DNA of 64,000 nt from Larix kaempferi (Eukaryota; Streptophyta; Pinopsida; Pinales; Pinaceae). Below, one piece after another: positions 48,094-60,025 of the stretch (the stretch's first letter is position 1; the number at the start of each line of letters is the position of its first letter). The DNA is taken from NCBI GenBank assembly GCA_027924585.1, contig BSBM01001027.1:251001-315000 (forward strand). Direction: 5' to 3'. Below the pieces are notes generated by a model. It was not told the origin of the DNA and made no database searches. It was given only the letters and a program-made list of their open reading frames with translations. A program made the position numbers and the translations under genes.

Positions 48094-48915
48094 CCTAGTT
48101 TTTGTTATCTGTGCAGAAGGAACCATGAATATGTTTTTCATCTGTTTATGGAATGTTCTTTTTGCAAAATCATTTGGTTAGATATCAAAAAATATTTAAA
48201 CAATTCATGGGAATGGGGTAATTTTTCTTCGGAAAACAATTTCAGGAATTTGATAGAGTTAGCCTATTATCATAAGCTCCTTCTTGCTTTTGTTTGTTGG
48301 AAGATATGGAAGTCAAGGAATGAACCTTCGTTTGACAATAAGCCTCCAAATGGAGTGGAATGTTGTTTGAAAATTTTGGTGAAGTATAGTGTTTTCCACA
48401 CTAAGGGAGAATCTAGGAAAAGAAGACAAATCATAGATCCTCCCATACTTGAACATATAGTTGCAAGTTACTTTGATGGGGCTTCTCAAATAATGGATTG
48501 TGGTTGTGGTATGGTGTTAAATATAAATGGATATCACCTCTTCAAACTTTGGATGAACTCTAGTCAAGGCACCAATTCCAGAGCTACATTAATTGCACTG
48601 TGGGGATTATTACATTTTGCAGCTCTCATTGGTAGAGATTCCTTATGTGTTTTGGGGGATTCAAAGACAATAGTTAACTAGGCAAATGGTGTATCTACAC
48701 TACAATTGTTATCTGTGGATCATTGGTGCAATAGGATTCATATGCTCATTGCATATTTTTTAGGATTTTCTATTAGCCATATTTACAGAGAATACAATAA
48801 TACAACAGATGAACTCTCAAAGTTGGTAATTGGTGAAGATGATGGGATATTGCATATATCCGAATATATGGAGGGTTCTCTTATTTATGAAGACTCTATT
48901 TACTTTATCATCTAG
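48094..48915 (+). pseudogene. L1-type LINE ORF2, right part: zinc finger and RNase H
   Basis: After the duplicated CCTAG the LINE frame resumes with the C-terminal zinc finger (CYLCRRNHEYVFHLF) and C-x-x-I-W. An RNase H domain follows: SYFDGASQ (first Asp), a GCGMVLN strand, NSRATLIALWGL where the usual catalytic Glu is Thr, and VLGDSKTIVN (Asp). A TAG at 48679 interrupts it, and the frame goes on to the stop at 48913. RNase H at the C-terminus of ORF2 is typical of plant L1-like LINEs. The protein would reverse-transcribe LINE RNA at the target; this copy is dead. Confidence 0.88.
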
Positions 48916-49175
48916 GAATTGAAGGATGCTAGGTCCAAGTTGAATGTAGTCAAGATTGTATTTTATGTTTTGTATCCCTTATGGTAATCATACGTCCTTG
49001 TTTGTCACCGAGAATCATTAAATAATGATATATATTTTTATCCTGGTGGTTTTGATGGGCATGCATAAAATGGTGGAAGTTTTTCATTTGTATGGAAAAG
49101 ATAGGCCATGAACATTTGTAAATATTTTGTTACCTTTGATTCATATAATGAATAACAAGGAACAAGTTTTTTTTC
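48916..49175 (+). other. LINE 3' untranslated region
   Basis: Non-coding sequence after the ORF2 stop, ending near AACAAGGAACAAG and a T-run. There is no long poly-A tail. An (AT)n stretch lies just after it at about 49185-49200. Confidence 0.5.
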
Positions 49176-49689
49176 ATTTGAAAATATATATATATATATT
49201 TCAATGCAAATTCAAAATTTTCCTTTTCTATATAAATTGAAATTTAAATGATTAAATAAAAACCTATGCATAATTATGAAGGCAAAGTCGAATATCCAAT
49301 TTTTCTTGATTTTTAATGGAATATACAAAGTTCAAAACTACAATATTCTATACAAAATACATTCTATTATCTGATAATGTTAGATCGACTGGAGAATATG
49401 GAACTGCTACTAATTCTATATAAGCAATTGGATCTACTACAAATAGATATAATGCTACTTGGTCTATTGCTATTGGATTTATTGTTGTTACATTTGGATC
49501 GAATTTGGATTCATTTGGACCTAGAACCTTTTATTCAATATTAAACCAGTGATCCTAACATAATGGATCTTGAACCCCACACGCTCTTGGCCCCATAGAA
49601 TGAACATTTACTTTCATTAATACCCACTCTATAAAACTATGCAACAAGTATGCAACCGTTTAAATTTTGTGACAAACTCATCAATTTCA
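49176..49689. other. AT-rich spacer, nothing recognised
   Basis: Contains an (AT)n microsatellite near 49185 and no coding or LTR signal. Confidence 0.5.
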
Positions 49690-50960
49690 CTTTGATCCCA
49701 TTCTGATATGGTGATCTTAATTTGGTGGGATTTCAAAATTTGAAGTCATTCTCCTCTCCAAATACCTTTTTCTCTTGGGGTGCCATCTTTAATAAGGAAC
49801 TATACTTCTTCAAAACTCTTTAGGTTCTCTATTGCTTCAACCATCTTTTTCAATCTGTCACACCATCTAATTTGGAAATAATTTAACATTGATATTGTTG
49901 TATCCCGCAATTGCAAAGTTTTTTTCCAATGGTTAAAATTTGCTATGATGAGATATTCCATCTTTGGAAATGCCATACCTTCTCCAAACTCCTTTGGAAA
50001 CTCAATGCACTCGTCATTGGGTGACAAGTGTAGCCTTTTCAAATTTAGATTCCTTTCTAGTCCTTTATAATCTTTCATGTCATTGGATTCTAATTTCATC
50101 TCCATGAGATTCTCAAGCCCAAATATCCATTTGAGGACCACACATTTCTATAGGAAAGCTACTTCAAGGTGTTCCATTACTCCCTTGTTGCTTAGAAGAT
50201 AAAGGGTTCATGAACTATTATTTTTAAAGGAGATGGTCTGCATCTTTTCCATCTCCCAAAACGTCCCTTCCTTGACTTTAAGAATATCTTATGAAGGAAA
50301 CCAATTTCTAAATATAGTTGTTGTAAAAGGGTCAATCCTTTGAGATCACTCAACTAAAAGGATTTGGTTTTAGCTTAGCTATCAGCGCAGGAATTCCGAA
50401 GATTACCTTTCAATGTCTACAGATGGTTGAGTTCCAATATTCCAATAGGAAAGCATTTCAAATATCCACAACTCTCCACATTTAGACATAACATACTAGA
50501 GGTGTGCTTCCTTATCCTTGAATGAAACTTTGATAGATTATAACAATGAATAGCATCCAAAAACCAAAGGCTCCTAATCTAGTCAAATTCTATGGCAGCT
50601 CCAAGTTGTTTGTCCAAGACAAATTCAAATGCTGAGCCTTGGACACTGGACGACCTCGTTGATTTTCGATATGTCGATTTTCATCAGTGAAATTATATGC
50701 AAGCCCATGCATTCTTTCACTGGTAAACCTTTCAATTGTTCACCAACCTTGAACAAACATTTAGATTGTTTGGGAGACTCATAAACATCCATACCATGCA
50801 CTGAATCATGAATTTTGCAACATTATGCTCTCTCATCCTCACCGATTTGTGAAACTTTGATCATACATTGATTAATAAGTTACTTTATGTATGGATTCCC
50901 CATTGACATCATATGCATATTCTTCTATAGCTACTTGAGTTTGTTATCTCAACTAGAAAG
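49690..50960 (-). pseudogene. NLR (NB-LRR) resistance-gene fragment, LRR part
   Basis: On the minus strand the order agrees with the part of an NLR after the nucleotide-binding domain. Near 50830-50640 comes a VGEQLKGLPVKECMGLHIIS stretch, then SLMKIDISKINEV and CPRL, the usual entry into the LRRs. Later, an open frame at 50141-49800 carries LRR-like repeats: NLMEMKLESNDM, NLKRLHLSPND, FPKMEYLIIANFNHW and MLNYFQIRWCDRLKKMVEAI, ending ENLKSFEEV. Many stops separate them, and no P-loop or MHD motif was seen. In an intact gene this region senses pathogen effectors in the cytosol. It is the only host-type coding sequence in the window. Confidence 0.7.
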
Positions 50961-52019
50961 ACAACATTTAAAGTGTTTATTACTTCCTCATTTAATTTTT
51001 TAGTGGATTAAAATTTCAAATTTACCTTAAATTTTTGTGTGTGTGTTCTTTTAATTCTTCTTCTACTCAATGCATTAGAGATATTGGGATCACTACAGAA
51101 TGTGATGTACCTTGTGAATTTATAGGGCTCACCATGATTGGTGATTTAACATGCATTAGAAGGGGGGGGTGCTGACGCCCTCCCCCTTCCACGAAGTGGA
51201 CATTATCTCATTTCCGATATGAACGAAGTGATTTCAAAAAACACTTGTTCTATTTTTAGCCTATTTTTGTGTTCTTTCTAAAAATATGTAATTTAATTCG
51301 ATTAAGGGATTGAAGTCTATTTTCTAATCCAGCTTGACGGATTATGGTTTTGGATGCTACAGAATACATATATTTGAAATGTGAGTGATTAATAATCAAT
51401 ATGAGAAAATAAGAGGTACGACTCTACGTTTGGTTGGTTTTCTCGGTTAAGGGTTTCCAGGGTAAATATTTGTGCATTATGTGTGAATGCTATGGCATAA
51501 TCTCTATTCTACTTAAAAGAAGTTGTATGATTTTCTTCTCTAAAATATGTTTAAAACTTACACTTGGATCTTGTGCAGTACCTATATATAGGGTTAGACT
51601 AGTGAGGATGTACTAATATCCTATTTACCTAAGATGACCCACTCAATTCCAAAGGTAATATCAATGTTATGTTTTGATTAAATTATCTAGTTTCATTTTT
51701 TTCATCTTATTTAATGCATACATAATTTATTGTATCATTTGCTTTAAATTATTTAATTATTGTTTAAATTGTATATTTATTGTTGTCTATTATTTTGTAG
51801 ATATCAACATGTTTCTTAAGGAGGTGCATCCCCAACAAGATGAGGATATGATGGAGGTATATGATCTACCTTAGATAAATACTTAACCTATGACATAGGC
51901 TAGATCACATATTCAACCAATAGTAGGTGGATCCCTTACGTGCATTATTGCACTAACATGCAGTCTGCCATGCATCAATGATCTAGATCGTAAAAGATCT
52001 AGATTTTTCCAGTATCTAG
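50961..52019. other. AT-rich sequence, nothing firm
   Basis: It may still hold the decayed 5' side of the NLR up to about 51100. A run of nine to ten G lies at about 51163-51172, followed by CCCTCCCCC. Short frames at 51434-51874 match nothing I know. Confidence 0.45.
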
Positions 52020-52690
52020 GTGACCCTTCCATGTGATATGGTTTTATTGATGCATCATGTTGTTAGTGAAGTGAGGCTACTGCATAGGAGGGGGTCGACT
52101 TGCGATCACCATCAACATTTTTCTTCAAATTCATCTTCTAAGGATGTTGACTCTCCTCCTACTCCTCCTCAAGAAACCAAATTACCCCCCCACCCTCCTC
52201 CAAAATCCAACTTACCACCCCCCCCCTCTTATCCAAATTACCAAACCCCCCTCCTCCTTGTCCTCCAACAACAATAACAAACAAAATCACCTTACCACCC
52301 CTGCCCTCCTCCTCCTCCTCCTCCTCCTCCTTTAGTAGATTCCCAACCACCCTCTCCTCCTCGACAATATGACTGACTACCCTCTCCTCCTCATGGACTC
52401 AATTGAACACCATATCATACTCCACTAGATGACTAACCCACATCTCCTCATTCACAAGATAACCAACCACTCTCTCCTCCTTCGTAGGTCGATATACCAT
52501 CTATCCTCCTCTACATCCTAACCAACCACCCTCTCCTCCTTTGTAGGTCGATAGACCACCTCTCCTCCTCTACATCCTAACCAACCACCCTCTCCCCCTC
52601 ACCTAGCCTATGAACCATCATCACCTCCTCCATAGGAAAATCGACCACCATCACCTCCTCCTTCAATATCCAACCAACCAATTGCTACAC
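52020..52690 (+). repeat. CTCCT-rich low-complexity tract
   Basis: Runs of (CTC)n and CTCCTCCT, Pro-rich in two frames, are followed by repeats of AACCAACCACCCTCTCCTCCT with a period of about 60-75 bp (52440-52640). A pure (CTC)n tract lies at 52305-52331. It could be the Pro-rich tail of a decayed transposon protein; no domain supports that. Confidence 0.6.
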
Positions 52691-54049
52691 TTACTACACT
52701 CACTAATACTATAGGCAATATGGTTGAATTTTGTGATATAGCTAGTGGAGATATATACCAATTACTTCATCTGCATTTTTATCTAGTGGAGGTATTGATG
52801 CCTCTAGCTCTGGTTTCATAGGTACTGATGACTTTGGTTTTGGTAGACACGCTAGCTCATAACACTTATTGATCACACATATATATTTGACTTATATATT
52901 GATTATGATATTATCGTTCAAATATATTATATATTTTCATATGATGTTGATGTTGATGTTGATGTTGTCTTATTTATAAAATATATTGTGTTTATTTTAT
53001 TGATTTCTTTGTTTTTAAGTTAAATTTGAAATGTATCACTCATGTTTCAACTTTGAGATGGCATATTACACACACAATCATAAATGTATATTATGCCTTT
53101 TGATATCATATTGATATTGATCATGTTGTTTATAAAATGTAAATTATGTTTGTTAATGATTAACATCATTAATTATTTATTTATTTAAAAATCAAATTTG
53201 AGATGTATCGATGATTTAAGTTAGAGATGCCATGATATAATGTTTAACTGATGTGAATACCGAAGTTTATATTCACACTTTTCATTGATGCGGTCTCAAT
53301 TTTATATTCATACTCTACATTGCTGTTAATTAAATTCTTTTTAATTTTGATTAATTAATTTAGTAAAAATATGTTAAATTTTAATTGAAGTTATGATTTT
53401 ATCAAAATAAATATAATATTTAAGTTTTTCATAATGTTTTGCAAGATTAGACATACTAAATTAATTGTAAATAAGAATTCCAACAAATTTAATTACAAAT
53501 TTTATAGCGGATGTAATACACTTTGTTAAGATAATAAATTTTTAATTGCATACTATTTAAATATCAAATCGTGGGATTGATAAAATGGAGAGGGTGTTCT
53601 TCCACTAAATTAAATTAATTTTCAATCAACCATTCTATGCAATCATAAAATACTAAATAGAAAACACATTACACATTAAACTAATCTTTACTCAATTAAA
53701 AAAACATCAAAATTAAATATTTTTAACTATATCTTATAAAAACAATTATTTATAATCTTTGATGAAAGATTTAGATGAAGTGTAACAATGTTTAATACTA
53801 ATGATAAAAGTTTTAAAGAAGAGTTATAAATTATATAAATATAATTACAATTTATTTTTAAAATATATTTTTAAAATCTTCAAATACATTTAAACTTATA
53901 GAAAAGTATACTTAAAATACTTTAACTTAATTTTAATTTATATGATATTTAAAAACATTTATTTAATTAAATAATACTATATGATATGGAAAACCACACT
54001 CTATACTATAGATTTAAATTTTGTATATCTATTTGGTATATAACTTAGT
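52691..54049. other. AT-rich sequence with small repeats
   Basis: A (GATGTT)n hexamer run lies at about 52942-52966, and two diverged copies of a ~155-bp segment occur near 52880-53230. The rest is AT-rich without coding signal. Confidence 0.5.
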
Positions 54050-54972
54050 TTAAATTATATATATATATCTATTTGGTATATAACTTAGTTGCAATTATAG
54101 TATAGATAGATAGGTAAAATGGATAATACAAATATTTGTAACATAAAAATGTAATCTTTACCAATATTTGTAACATAAAAATGTAATCTTTAATTTTTTA
54201 TTTTGACTTTCCTATGATGTCATTTTTTATGTGGTGATATTTAATGTCATAATATAATGTTTAACCAAGTTCAATGTGAATTCTTTGTTGGATATTAAGA
54301 AAACACAATTATATATATATATAACATGTCAACAAATTTGAAAAAAAAAAATCTAACAAAGTATTTATTTCTTCAACTTTTTTGTATGTAGTGATAACAT
54401 CATGCATATTAAATGGTTATGAAAACAATTCTAATTAAATCAAATTTGAATACATTTTTACATCAATTTGTTTGACTAAAATAATTCTAAATTTTTATAT
54501 TAAACATACAATTGGATAAAAAGACCTTCAACCTAAACTTGTTTAAGTACTTAATTTTTATTTTTCTTAACATGTGACTTTACATCTATATCAATAGATA
54601 GATATCAAAAATGGAGAGAGTATCTTCATTATTATCATTATTAAGATCTTCCAAAATAACTTAATTTATTTTCAACACGATAGTTAAAAATGGAAAAAAA
54701 ATTGTTATATAAATAAATTTTCTATTTCCTTTTCATTTGAAAAAAAGTGAAAAAGAGATTGATCATCTTCAAAAAATGAAAATAAGATTGAGGAGGTCTA
54801 TTTGATGTAACTTGGTGGTTGGGGGGAATGATTGTTATCCTCCCCACCTAGGTTCAGTTCTTGTTAGTTACATGATGCTCTTGTTGATATCCTATGTAAT
54901 GATTGAATGGATGATGTAAATTAGATTTACACGATTAAAATATGTTTTTAAGTTAGATATATAGAAAAGAGT
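54050..54972. repeat. Dispersed 0.9-kb repeat, copy B
   Basis: It matches 30556-31463 in the same orientation. The left end shows a local duplication of the first ~30 bp (TCTATTTGGTATATAACTTAG at about 54017 and 54068). Confidence 0.75.
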
Positions 54973-55229
54973 GAATTGAATGACTAAATACAAAATAAAT
55001 TAATGTTAATCATAATTTTGAATATAAAACTAAACAATTAATGTTTTTTTACCATGGGAACAACAACCTCCCAAGAGTATATCCAACATCCCGCAAGCCA
55101 GATATACCAGTAACATGTGACTTAGAAGGGGATCGAGTCATCTTGTATCCCAAACCAAGGGGTGAGCCTGTATCCTAGGGGTCACTTACCCTTCAGATCG
55201 CTTACCCTTCGAGCCTTGTCACAATGACT

Positions 55230-55815
55230 CAATGAGAAACCCTATCTATTGGTTTTAAACCTGTAACCTCCACGAAGATTAATGTTAACATGGTTGAACA
55301 ATCACAATGAAGAAATAGATTTACTTTATCGTGATCATATACTAGATCGAAGGGGCATTTAACATGTTGGGATCAACATAAAAAACAATTGGTTTAAATA
55401 CAAGGAATCCTAGTCAATTTCAAAACAATTGTATTAAATTAATCGAATAAAAGGTTCTATTGAGTGAAATGAATGAATTCTTTTTCTAAAACCAAGTGTT
55501 ATTAGGACCAAAATATTTTACCCAATGAGCAACCCTACCTACTGGTTTTAAACCTATAACCTCCACGAAGATTAATGTTAACATGGTTGAACAATAACAA
55601 TCAAGAAATAGATTTACTTTATCGTGACCATATACTAGATCGAAGGGGCATTTAACATGTTGGGATCAACATAAAAAATAATTGCTTCAAATTCAACGAA
55701 TCCTAGTCAATTTCAGAACAATTGTATTAAATTAATCCAAAAAAGGGTTCTATTGAGTGAAATGAATGAATTATTTTTCTAAAACCAAGTGTTCTTAGGA
55801 CCAAAATATTTTACC
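55230..55815. repeat. Tandem duplication, unit 293 bp
   Basis: Two units, 55230-55522 and 55523-55815, share most bases, including CATTTAACATGTTGGGATCA and ACCAAAATATTTTACC at the end. No coding content. Confidence 0.88.
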
Positions 55816-56689
55816 AAGTGTTATTAATTTCATTCGCTCAAATATAAAATTTTGAATTCAATTTTCTTAGATCCAATCCATGGAAAAGGGTAGGAATTTG
55901 AAAAAAAAACTTGTCATCATTTTTGACAGTTTTGACAGAATGTGTAGATGTTTCAGTGTTTCCTTAGTTCTATTTGATGAGAAGTTCAAAAGATAAACCG
56001 TATTTGATGGGTAAAATGACCCATGACGGGCATTTTTCCCATCAAATTCCTGATAGGCATTTTTCCCATCAAATTCCAATCCTGCATGGAATATAGAAAA
56101 AAATCATGAACAAATATTCATTCTCAAGACTCATTTCATTCCCAAGAATTCTATTTGTATATGAACTATGCTTATGAATATTAATTTTCAAAAATGTTAT
56201 TTGTATATGAACTATTTTTAGGGGATGATATGAACAATTTTTATGAATACTAATTCTCAAGAATGAATGTTATTTGTATATGAACTATGTTTATGGATTA
56301 TGTTTAGGGGATGATCCTATATGATGTTGGTGAGAGTTGAATAAAAGATGTTTTAAAATCTTATTTTGTTATTACTTTCATTATCTTGGTTGTGCATTCC
56401 AAGTTACCGGTTGTGCATTTTAAGATAGGTATCTTATAGTTTCATCATATGATGTTAAGGTAGGAAGAACATGTGATGAGGAAAAATTCAATGATGAGAA
56501 TGCTTGATATAGTTGACAAAGAAAGATGCATTTTTAACAAAATAAGTGATGGATATAATTGTTTAAGGAAGATAATATATAGAATGGTTATTTCAATGTT
56601 GTTGTCTAGATCTATTAAAAAAAGGGATTGCAAGAAAGTAGAGAAATGTGGCACATAAAGGTAAGTTATGAGTGAGACGAGGTAGAGGT
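55816..56689. other. AT-rich sequence, nothing recognised
   Basis: Short repeats of GGCATTTTTCCCATCAAATTCC (two copies near 56030-56070) and of TTTGTATATGAACTAT (three copies, 56155-56290). No gene found. Confidence 0.5.
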
Positions 56690-56790
56690 AAACATTATGA
56701 TGATAAGAGTGATGTTCTAAAGAACATTATGATGATAAGAGTGATGTTTTAAAGAACATTATGATTATAAGAGTGATGTTCTGAAGATGC
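56690..56790. repeat. Tandem triplication, unit about 32-36 bp
   Basis: Three copies of ACATTATGATGATAAGAGTG followed by ATGTTCTAAAGA-like sequence. Confidence 0.8.
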
Positions 56791-57391
56791 TAAAAAAACG
56801 TGTTGATGTATTTCAAAAACATAGGCATATCCCTAAGAAAGAAATGATTAAAAATAATGAATGTTGAGAGTGAAGATAAATGTGAACATGAGGTTTTTGA
56901 AGAGAAGGTAGAAGAAGAGATCAAACTAAAAGAAAAGATGATAAAAGCCATGATGAACTTGGGAGACAAAAACTGGTTGAATACCCTTTTTTTTTAATTG
57001 CGATTCACCGATGTCATGGGCTACATCCATAGAAAGAACATACACCTGCTATTCATGAAGAATGAAGGTATCCCCAATGTTTATCATAAAATGTCGTGTT
57101 CTATATTTGAACCTGAGTGGGAAGTATCACAACCAATTCTCTCAACCACGCAATTTAGGCTTTTTCAATGAAGACCCTTATGTATTATGGGTGTTCAAAT
57201 CTTGATGAGTCAACTAATTGGATTGAGGATAAAGAATAGTATCTTGACAATATTGTGTTTGATCTTCTGGATTTCGGTCGTATTCAAAATATGACATAGT
57301 GAAATCCATAAGATTAAACATAATGTTGGCATGATGTGAAAATCTTCATACTAAGATCTTGACAATAATCAAATTGAAGACTCTAGGAAAT

Positions 57392-57587
57392 AAATTTATT
57401 TTGCATGCATGAGGTTGAAAGGGAATGCATCTACATGCTAGGAGAATATGCAATTAGACATGTGAATAAGAGGGAAGGACAAGAACAAGAAATTTATTTT
57501 GCATGCATGAGGTTGAAAGGGAATGCATCTATATGCTAGGAGAATATGCAATTAGACATATGAATGCAAGGGAAGGACAAGAACAAC
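57392..57587. repeat. Tandem duplication, unit 98 bp
   Basis: Units 57392-57489 and 57490-57587 differ at only a few positions, so the duplication is recent compared with its surroundings. Confidence 0.88.
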
Positions 57588-57749
57588 AGGTGGGACAACA
57601 TGGTTGCTTAATTGTAAGGTAATTATATGTCTTCATGTCACTTTTTTCTATTCATAACATACTAAGAAAATTAAAGAAAATAATTTTTTTTTCTCATGAA
57701 TGCATGGCATAACTTTGTAGAGTATTAATTAGATCTTCATCTAGTGTAA

Positions 57750-57963
57750 AAAAATATAATGAAGGGAAGATTGGTAAGTATGTGGATGGTCTAAAACTAT
57801 CCATTCAGAAACACTTTAATGACATGGTGGATTTGTGCTTCAAGGCTTATACTTTATCCTTGAAAGTAGAGAGGAGGAAGTTAAAAGGACATCAGCATGT
57901 CAAAGGAGGGGACATAGATAAAAGAAGAAATCACGTGAAGGGACATATTGAAGGTGAGAAATA
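57750..57963 (+). pseudogene. Gypsy gag fragment
   Basis: A frame reading KIGKYVDGLKLSIQKHF, then CFKAYTLSLKVERRKL, ends at the stop at 57961. The pattern YVDGL-x-x-SIQ followed by AY-x-x-AL-x-x-E matches the end of the capsid domain in plant Gypsy Gag. It is short and no other element part was recognised nearby, so the call is moderate. Confidence 0.5.
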
Positions 57964-58017
57964 ACAATGTTAAATATAAAAGGATCATAAGAAAAAGTTA
58001 GAAATAGTATTAGTAAA

Positions 58018-58271
58018 AGAAGTTGTTTCCAAGATGATGCGGAGAACCGAAAGTATGAGCACATAGAGCTTATGATTGATTTTGTGTGAGAAGAGATGAA
58101 GGTGAAGCATGTGATTGAATGCATGCCTATAGAATTGGAAGTGAAAGAAGTTGATCCGAAGATGATGTAGAGAATGGGAAATATGAGGACATAGAGGCTA
58201 TGATTGATTTTTTTTTTTAAAAGATCAGATGAAGGTGAATCCTATGATTGAATGCATGCCTATATAATTGG
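58018..58271. repeat. Tandem duplication, unit about 127 bp
   Basis: AGAAGTTG starts at 58018 and 58145; both units share GATTGAATGCATGCCTATA near their ends. They are more diverged than the 98-bp pair. Confidence 0.78.
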
Positions 58272-58478
58272 AAAAGGAGCATGTGATTGGGTACCTTTTA
58301 GAGGAAGAAAAGGAGGATGTAGGTTATTGTAGTAGGATGTGTGTTGGAATAAGTGCATCCAAGTGGAGTAGAATAGGAGATATCATTGGAGGAGGTGTCC
58401 ATGGGAAGTTTTAATTACTATTTAATTCTTTTTATATTAATTTGTGTGTATGCACAACAATAAAAGAGATTCTAAATG

Positions 58479-58735
58479 TTATTTAATATCATAGTGAAAA
58501 AGAAATGTTCAAGGGAACCAATTACTCTCAAGATGATGAATATGTCCATGGAAATGATGAGATGATGCTTGCATATAATCCATGTGTTAACATGAGGATA
58601 TAATGATTGTTATTTAATATCATAGTGAAAAATAAATGTTCAAAGGGACCCAATTACTCTCAAGATGATGAATATGTCCATGGAAACGATGAGATGATGC
58701 TTGCATATAATCCATGATATAATGATTGTGAGGGT
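58479..58735. repeat. Tandem duplication, unit about 131 bp
   Basis: Units starting at 58479 and 58610 (TTATTTAATATCATAG) share GATGATGCTTGCATATAATCC; the second is about 9 bp shorter. Confidence 0.85.
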
Positions 58736-60025
58736 TGTTTTTCTCAAAAATAATGAATAGGTTACAAATGAACAAAGAGAATGAGAGATGTGCATCCCAA
58801 AAATAAAATATTTGTCATAGTATAGGAAGACATGGAAGGAATTGAATGTGTTTTATGACAAGTTGCATGAATAATGATGGATATTATTAAAGATTGTCTT
58901 GAGTGTAATGCATAGTAACATAATTCGAGTACAAATACAAATATTAATACGATTCGATATGGAAAAAATAAGTAATGAAAATATCTAATACTAATAAAAT
59001 ACAGAAGTAAATTGCTTATATATAATATTTTTAATCAAATATTCACAAATATGCCATAAATATACATAGACATTTATATAATAAAATTTAACATATATTT
59101 AAAAACAAAAATATAAAATCTCAACAACCTTGGATATGGAAGTGTGAGAGATGACAACTACTTATTTATAGTTATTTTAATAAGTAAGCATGAAATTGAA
59201 TGGTATTTTTGTTTTGTAGTGTTTAAATAATTAATGTTTTTTTTTCTTTATTTAAATTGGTTTTCAAAATTTAATTCTCAACTAATAATCTGTATCCATA
59301 TTACATCTACACCAAATATTTGATGAATTCGAATTTCCGTACACGAAGTACCAATATGGCCGAATTATGCTACTATGGTGTAATTTGTATATTTTTGCAA
59401 TGGTAATAACATTAATGATTAAAAAAAAGACCACTTATGAAAAGTATGAAAAATAAATGGTGAAGATTTTGTGAAGAAGAAAGAATGAGAGAAGAATAAG
59501 GTCAAGAAGACCAAACAAGAAGTGATTGCCAATTTATTTATCAATAAACTTGGTGAGTAAGATTCTCACAAATTTATTCATAAGGAGATTTTGAAGCATA
59601 AGCATTCCTTGGTAGTTAGAAAATCATACATACCCAAAAAGTTTTGAATTTAGTTCTACTATGTTGTTGAATTATATTAATAGTTTCCAAAGGGACCACT
59701 AAAGAATAAATCTAAGAGGCAATTAGTTATACTCCACATTGATGAATAGTGATGACATGGAAGTACTTAACCTGGTTAATTATGATTAGGTAAAAATGAT
59801 GTGGACATGCTCAACTACGGTAGGTGACCTCTATGAAGTTCAAAGACTTTAAAAATTAAAATCAAATGCATTGCAAGAAAACTTGGGGTAGGTCAATAGT
59901 CATGAGTTTAGTATTTGAGGCAAAGGCAAAGTTTTAACTTTAGAGTTCGAATAGATATATAACACGTGGAGCATTAATGACTTAAGAAAGATAATAACAA
60001 ATCTAAGATAATAGATCTAGTTGTT
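58736..60025. other. AT-rich sequence left of Copia-2
   Basis: No coding domain, LTR pair or RNA gene was recognised. Confidence 0.5.

Noticed and set aside
51160-51190. G-run followed by C-run as a possible terminator or G-quadruplex
   Set aside because: A single G-run with an imperfect C-rich partner does not make a four-run quadruplex, and terminators of this kind are not expected here.
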